This document shows positions 35,405 to 46,200 of a stretch of DNA of 64,000 nt, piece after piece (the stretch's first letter is position 1; every line of letters begins with the position of its first letter). The translations under genes were made by a program, and so were the position numbers. Below the pieces are notes generated by a model. That model saw only the letters and a program-made list of their open reading frames with translations. It was not told the origin of the DNA and did not search any database. The stretch comes from Pseudomonas lactis (GTDB lineage Bacteria; Pseudomonadota; Gammaproteobacteria; Pseudomonadales; Pseudomonadaceae), in contig NZ_JYLO01000017.1 in the NCBI RefSeq assembly GCF_001439845.1, positions 1-64,000 of the forward strand, in the 5' to 3' direction.

Positions 35405-35902
35405 ATGAAATATCACAAGCTCAAAGCAGGTGAGACGACCGGCACCTATGTCATGGAATCACCGGTCACCGAGGCCGACATCCTACAGATGGCTCAACAA
35501 CTGGCAATGAGTCGTCTGTCTAAAGGCCGGGCACTGACTGAGCCCAAGCAGCTCTTCAGCCACCTGCAAACACTGCTGCAGTACCACGAGTACGAAGTCT
35601 TTGCTTTGCTACTGCTCGACACCAAGCACCGGGTAATAGGCTTCAGGGAGCTATTCCGAGGCACGTTGGATGGGGCGTGCGTGTACCCACGGGAAGTGGT
35701 CAAGATCGCTCTAGAGCACAACGCCGCGGCCGTAATTATGGTTCACAATCATCCCTCCGACGATCCGGAGCCAAGTCAAGCTGATCGCACGCTCACCGCC
35801 ACCCTCAAGAACGCTTTGAACATGGTCGGTATCCGGATATTGGATCATGTCGTGGTGGGCCATGAAGGCTGCGTGTCGTTGGCTGAACGAGGTTACCTGT
35901 AG
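35405..35902 (+). CDS. RadC-like JAMM/MPN+ protein
   Basis: 165 aa. The JAMM metalloprotease-like motif is intact as VHNHPSDDPEPSQAD, with the upstream acidic residue in the EVFALLLLDTKHRVIGF region. The N-terminal helix-hairpin-helix of chromosomal RadC is absent (usual length about 224 aa), as in the short RadC/YeeS forms carried by islands. Despite the name, a role in repair is doubtful for this family. Last gene of the module; GAGAACCCCC precedes the ATG. Confidence 0.87.
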   Translation: MKYHKLKAGETTGTYVMESPVTEADILQMAQQLAMSRLSKGRALTEPKQLFSHLQTLLQYHEYEVFALLLLDTKHRVIGFRELFRGTLDGACVYPREVVKIALEHNAAAVIMVHNHPSDDPEPSQADRTLTATLKNALNMVGIRILDHVVVGHEGCVSLAERGYL

Positions 35903-36552
35903 CCCTTATGGTCACACCGTCCGATAGACTGCTCTTGGCTGATGCCAGGGCGGTCATCGGCACGGTACCCAATCACTTATTTTTTGTCGTAATTCAGCGT
36001 TTGACTTCGGCTGCAGCCAAAGCCATGGCTGCCATCCACAAAGACCTTAGTAGCCGACTTGCAGAGATAACTTGTTCGGTGGAAGAGGACTGCCTGTCCA
36101 GCCAGGTCGTCACGACGCAGGTGATAGAACAGGTTGATGGGGATCTCGACCAAACCGCTGACGGCCTCTACAGATACCCATGGCCAAAGCGACGCGATAA
36201 GCGTTGTTGCCGTCCTTTCGTGAGCTTCATGCTCGCCCCAGGGAGGCATGGCAGTTGTCCCGGTAGAGTTGGTAAAGGCGGGTGATGTTGCTTGTATGGG
36301 CTGCAGCTGGGATAAACAGGAGCGATGCTCCACCAAGACATCCAGCTTAAGTTACAGGCTGCATGTCCGGTGCAGAAACACTGTATTCCTAAACAGGTAA
36401 AGAAACCGCCCGGATCATTAGGCTAACTGAAGTCCCGTGGGGAATTTCAGTAGCGTTTCGCATTAGATCAAGCTCGATTTGTTGACAGTTCTCAGCAGAC
36501 GCGCAACGTGCCATCATTTTGCAATCCAATCCAGCGATAAAAGGATGTACCG
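35903..36552. other. 650-bp gap before rmuC
   Basis: Two antisense frames overlap here (35908-36285 plus, 35977-36336 minus); neither has a family likeness or good ribosome site. TTGACA at 36482-36487 could be a -35 element for rmuC, without a clear -10. Probably decayed island DNA plus the rmuC promoter. Confidence 0.35.
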
Positions 36553-38472
36553 ATGGCACAGCAGTACCTCAACCCTGCCCTGATCGGGCTCCTCAGCTTA
36601 CTGTTTCTGGGCATCGGCTTCTGGATCAATAGCCGTATCGCAGCAGGCAAGCTGGCCCAACAGTTTTCCGAGCTGCAAGCCAGTCATCAGGCTGAACACC
36701 AGCAATTGCTGAACGATGTCGCGCTTGCGCGGCAACGCGAGCAGCAAATGCTCCATGAGCAATCGGAACATCAACATGAGCTGAAATTGGCCGTTGAGGC
36801 ATTGGCTAACCATCGAGAAATCGAAAAGCAGCTCAGCATTCAGCTCAGCGAGTTCAAGACTTCGCTGGAAGCTGAGAAGCAACGTACGCTCGATAAGGTG
36901 CAGCAACTCGCAGAGGCCGCCACCCTCACTGAAAAACACAGTACGGAAACGAACCAACTCCGGTTGCAGCTCGGCGAATTAAAACAGGAGCTTGGGCAAG
37001 GCCAGGAGCAGACACGGCAGTTGGATGAGCTGAAACAGGCGCTGACGCAGCTGCAAGCGCGTTTTGAAGCAGCTCAACTACAACTGCAAAAACAAGGTGA
37101 GCATCTAGGGCAAAGCGCGGAACAAGCGCATCAGCTCCTGGAGGTAAAAACCGCCAACAAGGACCTCCAAAGTCGCCTCGACAATACCCAGGAAGAATTT
37201 AAAAAGCAGCGCGAACAGTTGGGACAGGCAGCAGAACAAAAGGACCAACTGGACACGCTACGCAACACATTGGCCCAACGAGACAAAGAACTAGGCACTA
37301 CGCGAGAGGAGCTCAGCCTTGCGAAGCAGAGTCTTGCCGAAATAAATATGCGCCACCAGCGCGACCAGCACTCAGCTGCAGAGAAACTGCAGTTATTGGA
37401 AGATAACAAGGTTCAACTCAAGCAGGAGTTTCAGAACCTTGCCAATCATATTTTCGACAGTAAACAGCAGAGCTTCTCTGAGCAAAGCCGCCAAGGGCTG
37501 GACACTCTACTAAAACCGTTCAAGGACCAGCTCGAGTCATTCCGTCAGCGGGTGGATCAGGTTCACTCCGATACCGTGCAGGGCCAAAGCTCGATGAAAA
37601 GCGAGCTGGTCAAGCTGATGGAATTAAACGTCCAGATCACAACCGAAGCGTCAAACCTTACCAAAGCGCTCAAGGGTGACAAAAAACTTCAAGGCACCTG
37701 GGGCGAGCAAAAGGTAGAGATGCTGCTTGAGCAGGCAGGGCTGCGCAAAGGGTTCGAGTACCACCGCGAGGCGAACTTCAAGGACGACGATGCAGGAAAC
37801 AATCGACCAGACTTCGTGGTCAATTTGCCCGAAGGCAAACACATCATCATCGATAGCAAGATGTCGCTAGTGGCCTACACGGAGTACGTTTCCGCCGAAA
37901 CCGACGAAGATCGCACCAAAGCCCTGTCCGCACACGTTCTGGCTTTGAAGAACCACATCAACGGATTGTCCGATAAGAAATATACAGACCTTAACGGCAT
38001 CAACTCTCCTGACTTTGTGTTTTTATTCATGCCGGTTGAGCCCGCATATTTGGTCGCGGCCGAGCACAGTCCGGGGGTATTCCAGGCTGCATATGAAAAA
38101 CGTATTGCGATAATCACCGCCACCACACTGCTGCCGGTTCTGAGGGTCGTATCGAATCTGTGGAGCATCCAGCGTCAAAACAGCAGCACGCTGCAACTCG
38201 CAACGATGGCAAGCAAGGTTTACGACAAGTTGCGCATCTTCGTGGATAAAATGGACAAGCTCGGTAATCAGATCGCTACGGTGCAGAAAAGCTACTCCGA
38301 CAGCGTCAATACTCTGAAAGGGGATCACGGAAGCCTGGCCAAGACCGTGGACAAGTTCGTCGCTTTGGGCGTCACGGTCTCCAAGCGTCTACCAGCATCA
38401 GCTGTGGGAAACGATGAAGAGATGGAAAGCGACTTAGCAATACTTCCGGTGGAAAGCGCGGCCAATACCTAA
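36553..38472 (+). CDS. rmuC: DNA recombination protein RmuC
   Basis: 639 aa. One N-terminal membrane helix (LIGLLSLLFLGIGFWI) is followed by a very long Gln/Glu-rich coiled coil (about 30-300) and the RmuC nuclease-like core: KKLQGTWGEQKVEMLLEQAG, NNRPDFVVNLPEGKHIIIDS, SPDFVFLFMPVEPAYLVAAE and ITATTLLPVLRVVSNLWSIQ. RmuC limits DNA inversions and is thought to be a membrane-anchored nuclease. The coiled coil is longer than in E. coli (475 aa), and the gene sits among island genes, so it may be an accessory paralogue. Confidence 0.9.
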   Translation: MAQQYLNPALIGLLSLLFLGIGFWINSRIAAGKLAQQFSELQASHQAEHQQLLNDVALARQREQQMLHEQSEHQHELKLAVEALANHREIEKQLSIQLSEFKTSLEAEKQRTLDKVQQLAEAATLTEKHSTETNQLRLQLGELKQELGQGQEQTRQLDELKQALTQLQARFEAAQLQLQKQGEHLGQSAEQAHQLLEVKTANKDLQSRLDNTQEEFKKQREQLGQAAEQKDQLDTLRNTLAQRDKELGTTREELSLAKQSLAEINMRHQRDQHSAAEKLQLLEDNKVQLKQEFQNLANHIFDSKQQSFSEQSRQGLDTLLKPFKDQLESFRQRVDQVHSDTVQGQSSMKSELVKLMELNVQITTEASNLTKALKGDKKLQGTWGEQKVEMLLEQAGLRKGFEYHREANFKDDDAGNNRPDFVVNLPEGKHIIIDSKMSLVAYTEYVSAETDEDRTKALSAHVLALKNHINGLSDKKYTDLNGINSPDFVFLFMPVEPAYLVAAEHSPGVFQAAYEKRIAIITATTLLPVLRVVSNLWSIQRQNSSTLQLATMASKVYDKLRIFVDKMDKLGNQIATVQKSYSDSVNTLKGDHGSLAKTVDKFVALGVTVSKRLPASAVGNDEEMESDLAILPVESAANT

Positions 38473-38538
38473 CGTAAACAGTGAGCGGCACCCTTGCCGC
38501 TCACTTTGCCTCAACTGACCTAGAGCACTCGTTCGGTG

Positions 38539-38643
38539 ATCCTGAGAAAGCGCAACTCGATCAAGGGCAATGCCGATCTGGACACAGGTCTCTACCGTTA
38601 CCGAGACTTGGTCCAGAACACCTTTAGCGGAGTGCTGGCTTAA
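38539..38643 (+). pseudogene. Possible IS5-type transposase tail
   Basis: Reads ILRKRNSIKGNADLDTGLY, then RYRDLVQNTFSGVLA-stop. The arginine-rich start and 'LYRxRxLVxNxF' pattern resemble the C-terminal part of IS5-family transposases. Only 34 codons remain. The rest of 38473-39049 shows no other recognisable feature. Confidence 0.35.
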
Positions 38644-39049
38644 ATCCGCGGGTCGGCAACGCCCCATCGGGGCCATTCATTGATTGCGTTAAAGATTATT
38701 GGATTCAGGCCGATAGATGGCTTAACCGGCGCTCTCCCAAGACAGCCAAGCATTTGTACAAGGATGACTCGCTTGACCTCAGCCAAGACCCATAACGCCA
38801 TTCATATGTGACATGGATCTCAGGCGTGGATCGATGTGATCAACAAGAAGCTGGAGAGAATGCGCGGGCTCTACAGAAGTTGCCCCTGCGACCTGTTCTG
38901 TCGCGCACCTGTGAGAACGTCACCATCCAAGCAAACAACGCGTGACATTTTAACCAGGGGCGATAGCGCTGCCGCCGCCCCTATAGCACTCATGGATTAC
39001 GACTAGCCAGACGCGTTCCGACGCGACGGGCGATAGGGATAATAAGTTT

Positions 39050-40060
39050 ATGAAGCAAACAGCGCCCAAAAAAGCGCAGGCAACCACAGCTAGGCCACGA
39101 AGGCCTTTGACCACGGACACCTTCGACGTATTGGTGCTGGCGACTATGAGCGCCGGCAAAACGTCCTTCATCAACGCCTTGATCGGGCAAGAGCTTCTAC
39201 ACACGGCCAATGAAGCCACCACTGCCTGCATGACCAGCGTCGAACATCGTCAGGGTACGAAGTATTTTAGCGGCGCATGTTATTCGTACTCCGATATTGA
39301 GTTAGCACGTCAGCCAAAAACTTCGGCGGAGCTTGTTCGTAACTGGAATGCCAATGCCGAGGTTAAGCGCATCACGCTGGCTGGCAGCTTTAAAATCGTG
39401 CCACGTCCGGCACCTGGGCTGGTGCTGCATGACACGCCCGGACCGAATAACAGTCAGGACGACGGGCATGCTCAATTGATGCTTGAGGCGGTACGTACGG
39501 TCTCCTTCAAAGCATTGTGCTATGTGCTCAATGCCAGCCAGCTGGGAACGCAGGATGACAGGGCCTTCCTGGAGCAACTTCGCGATGAACTAGCCAGCAA
39601 GCCTGGCCACCCGATTTACTTCATTCTCAATAAAGTCGATTTGCTCGACCCAGAAAGGGGCGAAGACATCACCACCTATGTCAGCAGCGTGTACAGCTAT
39701 CTGACGGCCATAGGTTTCGAGCATCCGATGATCATACCGACCATGGCCAGTACCGCCCTCTATGCCCGCAAGGCATTGAAGGCAGAGACATTGACCCGCA
39801 CGCAGCGCTCGAAACTTCGGCAAGCCCTAGATGATCTCGGCGATAACAAACGCGCCCTGCTTCACGCCACTGTAGTACCCGACTTTATCAAGAAGCGGGT
39901 CTTCAAAACGCTGGCCAGCCTCGAACGGCAGCATCAGGCCAAGCCATCTGACGAGCAGGCCTGCGAGAAAAATGAATTACAACAACTGGTTGCCATCAGC
40001 GGCCTTAAAACAGTTGAAATCCTTATAAAACATCAACGGCAATCGGTTGAAAACCCATGA
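39050..40060 (+). CDS. Dynamin-like GTPase, short partner
   Basis: 336 aa. GTPase motifs are clear: P-loop ATMSAGKTSFINAL (GKT at 36-38), a G2 region ANEATTACMTSVEH, G3 DTPGPNNSQD (128-137) and G4 NKVD (194-197). The long helical stalk of full dynamins is missing; only about 130 residues follow the GTPase core, with no membrane helix. This suggests a partner subunit for the larger dynamin encoded next, whose start codon overlaps its stop (ATGA). Nucleotide-driven membrane remodelling is the family expectation. Confidence 0.87.
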   Translation: MKQTAPKKAQATTARPRRPLTTDTFDVLVLATMSAGKTSFINALIGQELLHTANEATTACMTSVEHRQGTKYFSGACYSYSDIELARQPKTSAELVRNWNANAEVKRITLAGSFKIVPRPAPGLVLHDTPGPNNSQDDGHAQLMLEAVRTVSFKALCYVLNASQLGTQDDRAFLEQLRDELASKPGHPIYFILNKVDLLDPERGEDITTYVSSVYSYLTAIGFEHPMIIPTMASTALYARKALKAETLTRTQRSKLRQALDDLGDNKRALLHATVVPDFIKKRVFKTLASLERQHQAKPSDEQACEKNELQQLVAISGLKTVEILIKHQRQSVENP

Positions 40061-42315
40061 ACGCTATCGAAATCAAGCACAACCCATTCACCGTCGACAC
40101 TGCTTTTCTGATCAACGGGCAAGCCCCCGCAGATGGTTGCAAGCTTTCGAGCTACAAGGAATCGCGACTGCAGGTCTGGGTCGAGAAGCTGTTCGACGAG
40201 TTGAACAACCTGTTCAATGGTGACAACAACTACCACATCACCTTCAAGGGCGTAGAGTCGGACTATCTGGATATCGTCGAGGCTGCGGAGGTGGCCATCG
40301 CTAAAGGCATGCAGGTCGAGCTGACCTGGATTGAAACGGTACCTACTGAAACTCGCCTGAAACAGATTCGCGAGCTGATGCAAGAGGCTCAGGAACATCC
40401 GAAATTTGAGCACTTCATTAACGAAAACGAAGAGGTGCGCAAGTCCTTCAACGAAGCGTTCAACCGCGATTTTGACGTCTATGTCGTGGCCACGATGTCT
40501 TCAGGAAAATCGACGCTGATCAACGCCATGCTCGGCCGCGACCTCTTGCCAGCGGCGAACGAGGCCACGACGGCGACCATTGCCCGGATTACTGACAACG
40601 ATTCGATGACGGGGCGTTTTACAGCTAAGCGATTCAACCGTAGCGGTGACAAGGTAGGCCAGGATGATAATGTCACCCTGGAAACGCTCAAGGAATGGAA
40701 CCTACTGACTGATACTCAGGTAATTGATATCGAAGGCAATATTGAAGCGATTCAGGAACGTGAAAGCGTGCGCCTGGTATTGACCGATACCCCCGGCCCC
40801 AACAACAGCCAGGATGAAGAACACCAGCGTACCACCATGGGCTTCATCTCGGACTCCAAGCGCAACCCGCTGATCCTCTATGTGCTCAACGCCAGCCAAC
40901 TAGGCACAAATGACGACCGTAACCTTTTGAGCCTGGTCGCCGATACCATGCGCAAGGGGGGCAAACAGAGCAAGGACCGCTTCATCTTCGTGATCAACAA
41001 GATGGATGTGTTCGATCCTGAGAACGGCGAAGACCTGCCCTCGGTTTTGGCCCGCGTCAACCAGTACCTCACCAGCAATGATATCCATAACCCACAGATC
41101 TATCCGGTATCCGCTAACCTCACGCGCTTGATTCGCAAACCAAGCGACGAGCACACCCGCAAGGAGCGTGGTGAATACAAAGCGATGGCCGACATGTTCA
41201 GCGAAGAGCCGAGCATGAACCTGCTCCAGTACATGCCGATTAGCTCGAGGGTCAAACGTAACCTTCGAGAGAGAAAACACTCAGAGTTGCTGCTGAGTAG
41301 CGGCCTCCCGGCAGTTGAGGCGATGATCGATGAGTACATCGACAAGTACAACTTCCCGCATCGTTTGAAGCGCGCTTATGACGCCATGACCAAGGCAATC
41401 GAGGTGGGGCTCAACGAGGCCGAGTTGATCGAGCAGTTGGATCAGGATGAGCGCTTTCTCCGTCATATCAATGAAGAGATTCAGGCACTTCAGCAACGGC
41501 AGGAGCAAGGTTTCGACACGGCAGCTTACAAGGATAAAATCGCGCGGGAAGGTAAAGATCTGCCCGCGGCCACTGAGCGTGAGCTGTCTGAACTCGAGGG
41601 CGTGATCCAACCCGTTTTGAGAAAGCTAGCGGAGCGCTTCACTAGCAGTAGCGTGACGGTAAGTATTGCCGAAACACGCATCCAAGAGGCCGAAGAGCAG
41701 CTTCAGTTCCAACACAGGAAACTGATCAACGCTTATGAGGCTGTTTTCAGCTCCAGCCAGGAAATCATTCGCCAGGACCTGCACCAGGAGTACCAGCGCT
41801 ACATCGCCGACCTGTTTAATGATACCCAACACCTGCAGTTGCCTATCCTGGAAGGCATCAAAAAAACGGTCGGGGATATTTCGTTCAACCTCAACGTGAA
41901 AAACAACGAAATCCAGGAGCGAGAGATCGTCATCAGCTCCCGCGAGGTCAGTGCCAGCAAGTGGTACAAACCCTTCTCCTGGGGCTCGACCAAGACCGTC
42001 CATGAGTATGGGACTGAAACCTTCGTAGATCTCGAGGCCTTGTGGAAAGAGCGAGTCACCCGCGTTGAAGCAGAGTTTGAACGCTTAGTGGACAGCGCCC
42101 GAAATGAAATTGAGGTCGGTAAAAATCGCCTGATCGACCAATTCCTGGCATTCATGAACAGGGAGTTCGATACAAAATTCAGTGAGCTGTTGATTTCACT
42201 GAGTGAAAAGACGAGCGACCGCAACGCCCGTGAACGGGCAATTGCAGAGGCAAAGGAACTGCATAGCTGGATCGAAGCCTTCAAGTCCAAACTCGACAAT
42301 ACTTTGGCCGTTTAA
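40057..42315 (+). CDS. Dynamin-like GTPase, long partner
   Basis: 752 aa. A 140-residue N-terminal domain precedes the GTPase core: P-loop ATMSSGKSTLINAML (GKS 150-152), G3 DTPGPNNSQDEEH (from 244) and G4 NKMD (314-317). A long helical stalk follows (about 440-750), with coiled-coil stretches such as EELIEQLDQDERFLRHINEE-like segments and a Trp/Tyr/Phe-rich insertion SASKWYKPFSWGSTKT (near 625-640) that could be a membrane-touching paddle. The GTPase core resembles the short dynamin upstream, so the two arose from a common ancestor. Probably assembles with it on membranes. Confidence 0.88.
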   Translation: MNAIEIKHNPFTVDTAFLINGQAPADGCKLSSYKESRLQVWVEKLFDELNNLFNGDNNYHITFKGVESDYLDIVEAAEVAIAKGMQVELTWIETVPTETRLKQIRELMQEAQEHPKFEHFINENEEVRKSFNEAFNRDFDVYVVATMSSGKSTLINAMLGRDLLPAANEATTATIARITDNDSMTGRFTAKRFNRSGDKVGQDDNVTLETLKEWNLLTDTQVIDIEGNIEAIQERESVRLVLTDTPGPNNSQDEEHQRTTMGFISDSKRNPLILYVLNASQLGTNDDRNLLSLVADTMRKGGKQSKDRFIFVINKMDVFDPENGEDLPSVLARVNQYLTSNDIHNPQIYPVSANLTRLIRKPSDEHTRKERGEYKAMADMFSEEPSMNLLQYMPISSRVKRNLRERKHSELLLSSGLPAVEAMIDEYIDKYNFPHRLKRAYDAMTKAIEVGLNEAELIEQLDQDERFLRHINEEIQALQQRQEQGFDTAAYKDKIAREGKDLPAATERELSELEGVIQPVLRKLAERFTSSSVTVSIAETRIQEAEEQLQFQHRKLINAYEAVFSSSQEIIRQDLHQEYQRYIADLFNDTQHLQLPILEGIKKTVGDISFNLNVKNNEIQEREIVISSREVSASKWYKPFSWGSTKTVHEYGTETFVDLEALWKERVTRVEAEFERLVDSARNEIEVGKNRLIDQFLAFMNREFDTKFSELLISLSEKTSDRNARERAIAEAKELHSWIEAFKSKLDNTLAV

Positions 42316-42327
42316 CCTGGAGCTCAT

Positions 42328-43224
42328 ATGACAACCTCAACCGCAACGCTCTCCAAAGCCCGAAAAGGCTTTCTAGCGTCACTCGATGACACCCAACTCA
42401 GCACTGAACTTTTGCTGGATGTGCTTACACAGGCACAAGCTCAGACCCCTGAACTGGTTGTCAGCTACGAGGCAGGTGAAGCAAAGAGCCCCATAGACAA
42501 CGATCCAGTCAGTTGGACCAGCTCTTACTACAGCCGTCACAAAATTCTTGCTGAGCACAACTTTTCCCGCGAGCGCCTGGAACACTTGATCCGTGTTCGC
42601 GATCACTTCCGCAAACAGAGCATCAAAGGCTTCGTTCCGTCTTCCGAGCGGACGAGTGCCACAGTTGAGAATTCCCGGACTGCGTCGATGCATTACACAC
42701 CCTCTGCAAACCTCAAGAAGTTCGTCGACGAAGGTGACTTGCTAACGATCCGCACCGCACTGCGGATGGAGTTGAACGACAATCGTCTTTCAAGCGAAGA
42801 GCTCCGTGCAGCGCTGTCATGGGTCAAAACCAAAGTACCCGGCCTTTGCGAAAGCTACTCTGAGAAAGCCTTCGCCCGTGCAATGGACCCGGATCGCAAC
42901 CATTGGACTTCGGAGTACTACGACGGTCAGGTTGTCTACCTGAAGGCCAACTTCGCCGAAGAACGCTACTTGCATCAGATCGACGTACGCTCGTTACTGC
43001 GTGAACGGGGCGTAGAAGGCTTCGTTGCGATTGCGCCAAAACCGAAGACCGCCTCAAGCCAAGCCTCGCCAGCAACATTACAACAACAGCATCATTCCTC
43101 GCAGTCGCAACGCTCCCCCCTCTCCTCTTCCAGCTCGGAGCTCAACCCTGTGTTCAAAACAGCGTTGATGATCGGTGGCACCATCGCCGCACTGGTGGTC
43201 TTTCTGATTGCGCTGGTGAAGTGA
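42328..43224 (+). CDS. Tail-anchored protein with two tandem repeats
   Basis: 298 aa of unknown family. Two repeats of about 95 residues (about 10-104 and 136-234) share WTSxYY (63-68 and 193-198), a helix with NF...ER, and an R-rich ending with GFV. A Ser/Gln-rich linker (240-270) leads to a single C-terminal membrane helix (276-296), so the bulk faces the cytosol and is anchored by its tail. It begins 12 bp after the long dynamin. It could be the membrane receptor or adaptor for the dynamin pair; that is inference from order and topology. Confidence 0.75.
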   Translation: MTTSTATLSKARKGFLASLDDTQLSTELLLDVLTQAQAQTPELVVSYEAGEAKSPIDNDPVSWTSSYYSRHKILAEHNFSRERLEHLIRVRDHFRKQSIKGFVPSSERTSATVENSRTASMHYTPSANLKKFVDEGDLLTIRTALRMELNDNRLSSEELRAALSWVKTKVPGLCESYSEKAFARAMDPDRNHWTSEYYDGQVVYLKANFAEERYLHQIDVRSLLRERGVEGFVAIAPKPKTASSQASPATLQQQHHSSQSQRSPLSSSSSELNPVFKTALMIGGTIAALVVFLIALVK

Positions 43225-43228
43225 CCCC

Positions 43229-46200
43229 ATGAATACGACTACCCTCAGTCCACTGGCCATCCGAGAAATCCAGCAAAGCGCTGCCTTGACACTGGAGGCC
43301 GGACGGGCACTGATCAATCGCAGCTACCTGTCGGAACTGGATCGATACCCGGTTCACTCCTCCACCGAGGCGGGCGTACTATTCAACCGGGCGAGCGACA
43401 TGCGGATCTTCCGTGTCGAACGTATCGTCCAGGACAACAAGCAGTCGGTGCTCGAAAGCACGACCGCGGCCTACACCGCACTGGGGGCCGCCGGGTATTC
43501 GGTATTCCTCTTCCTGCGCTCCGATGGCCGCGAAACGGACCTGTATATCGGTACCCGTGGCGAATCTGGAAAAATGCTCGGGCAAAACTCCGGCGAACTG
43601 CTACGCGAGACCTTCAAGGGGCACTTCTCGGGCAGTGCCTTGCACGCCCTAAATGTCCAGGACGCCAATTCGCTACTTGATACACTGCAGGCGGAAAAGG
43701 ACAACCCCGCTGCCAGTATCACCGCAGTGACGGGCGTGCCGGCGCTGTCCACCGAAAACCGCGAGCATTTCATGCAGGGGCTTGAGCGCTTTATCGATGC
43801 GGCTGAGCAGCGCGTCTATCAAGCGGTGATTCTGGCCGAGCCGGTGTCTTCGCAGAACCTAGACCTGATCCGTGCCGGTTACGAGCAGGTCGCAACTCAG
43901 CTCTCGCCACTGCTCAAGCAGCAACTGTCGTTCGGTGAGCAGGAAAGTGACAGTGTCGGGCTCAGCATCAGCCAAGGCCTGAGCGATTCACTGGGGCACA
44001 GCCTAGGCCTGACGGAAACCAAGGGTACGTCGGAAACTATTGGTACCTCGACCACTGAAACGACTGGAACCAGCGAGTCGTTCAGTGCGCAGACCACGCT
44101 CGGCAAATTGGCATCCTTTGGCGGCAAGATGGTCGGTTCATTGTTCAATGAGCAACGGACCACAGGCACCACACAATCCACCGCCCAAGGCCGCAGCGAA
44201 ACCCACGGCACGTCCTGGAGCGAGTCTGCATCCAGGACCACCTCGACAACCCAGACCAACAGCACAACCGACAGCCGCTCGCTCAACAAGACCACCGGCG
44301 CCAACCGCCAGATCTCGATCGAGATGACCGACAAGACCATCGAGCAACTGTTGAGCAAAATCGATCACCACCTGCTACGCATCGACGAAGCCAAGACCTA
44401 CGGCGGCTGGAACTCGGCCGCTTACTTCATCGGCGACAGCAAGGCATCGTCCGAGTCACTGGCAAGCATCTTTCTCGGCCTCGTTCGCGGCAGCAAGTCC
44501 AGCCACGAAGACTTCGCCCTGACCACCTGGACCTCAAACCACAAGTCAGCGGTGCTGAGCTGGCTCTCAACCTTCAGCCATCCGCAGCTCAAGCCTGGCT
44601 TCTCGACGCGGGTGCCGATCAGCTATGTTACCCCTGCCACGCTGATCTCCAGCAAAGAAATGGCCATTCAAATGAGCCTGCCACGGCGCTCAACCTCGAC
44701 GGTGTCAGTGGTCGAGACCCAGGCTTTCGGGCGCAAGGTGCAGCGCCTGGATGGCAACGCCACACTGTCTTGCAAGGACAGGACGCTGACCCTGGGCAAC
44801 ATCCGTCACCTCTGGGAAAACCTGCCACAGACGATTGAACTGAGCCTGGATCAGCTGTCCAGCCACGTCTTCGTCAGCGGTTCGACCGGTGCCGGCAAAA
44901 GCAACACGCTATACGAAATGCTCAACCAGGTCAGTGCCGCGGGCGTACCGTTCCTGGTCATCGAACCGGCCAAGGGCGAGTACAAGCACGTCTTCGGACA
45001 GCGCTCGGATGTCAGTGTGTTCGGCACCCACCCGGCCCACAGCGACCTGCTCAGGATCAACCCCTTCCGCTTCCCGAGTGCAATCCATGTGCTGGAGCAT
45101 GTGGATCGGCTGGTGGAGATATTCAACGTGTGCTGGCCGATGTATGCGGCCATGCCTGCGGTGCTCAAAGAAGCGATCCTGCAGGCGTACCAAGCCTGTG
45201 GCTGGGACCTGGAGCTGTCCAGCAACCGCTACAGCGATAGCTTGTTCCCGACCTTCACCGATCTGCTCAGCACACTGGAAACAGTCATCGAAGCATCGGC
45301 CTACTCCCAGGAACTCAAGGGCAACTACATAGGTTCGCTGTCTACGCGGATCAAATCCCTCACCAACGGCTTGAATGGCCAGATCTTCGCTGCGAATGAA
45401 ATCGACAGCAGCGTTCTGTTCGACAGCAATGTGATCATCGATCTTAGCCGCATAGGCTCGTCCGAAACCAAAGCCCTGATCATGGGCATCCTGATCATGC
45501 GCCTGAGTGAACACCGCATGGCGTTTGGCGGAATGAATCAACCGCTGCGTCACGTCACCGTACTTGAAGAAGCACACAACATTCTCAAACGCAGCCCTTC
45601 CGAAGGGGGGGGCGAAGGCTCGAGCATGGTCGGCAAGTCGGTTGAAATGCTGACCAATGCGATTGCCGAAATGCGCACCTATGGTGAAGGTTTCATCATC
45701 GCTGACCAGTCGCCGCATGCGGTCGATATCGCAGCGATCCGCAATACCAACACCAAAATCATCATGCGCCTGCCCGATGAGATGGACCGACGCCTGATCG
45801 GCAAATCCGTGGCCCTGCGTGATGATCAGCTCGAAGAGATCGCGAAGCTGCCCAAGGGCGTTGCCATCGTCTACCAGAACGACTGGCTGGAGCCGGTGCT
45901 GTGCCAGGTCAGGAAGTTCGCCGGTCGAGAAACAACCTACATCTACCGCCCCGCAGCAAATGCCAATATCAACAGTAGCCACTTCAATCAACAGTTGCTC
46001 AGCTTACTGCTGGCACAGCGTATTAACACGCCGGTTGAAGTAGAGGTGGCACTGCTGGAAAACGGCTTGTGCAACCTGCCGTTGCTTGCCCGGTGCAAAA
46101 TTGCCTTGCTCCAAGCGCTCGACGAGTACAAGGAAGATCAACAGCTGACACTGTGGAAACCGGAAGCCTTCGCTTACACCTCGCAATTGGTGGTCGACTT

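Noticed and set aside
35908..36336. Two overlapping antisense frames of about 120 codons before rmuC
   Set aside because: No ribosome site, no family likeness and mutual antisense overlap; left as unassigned DNA.
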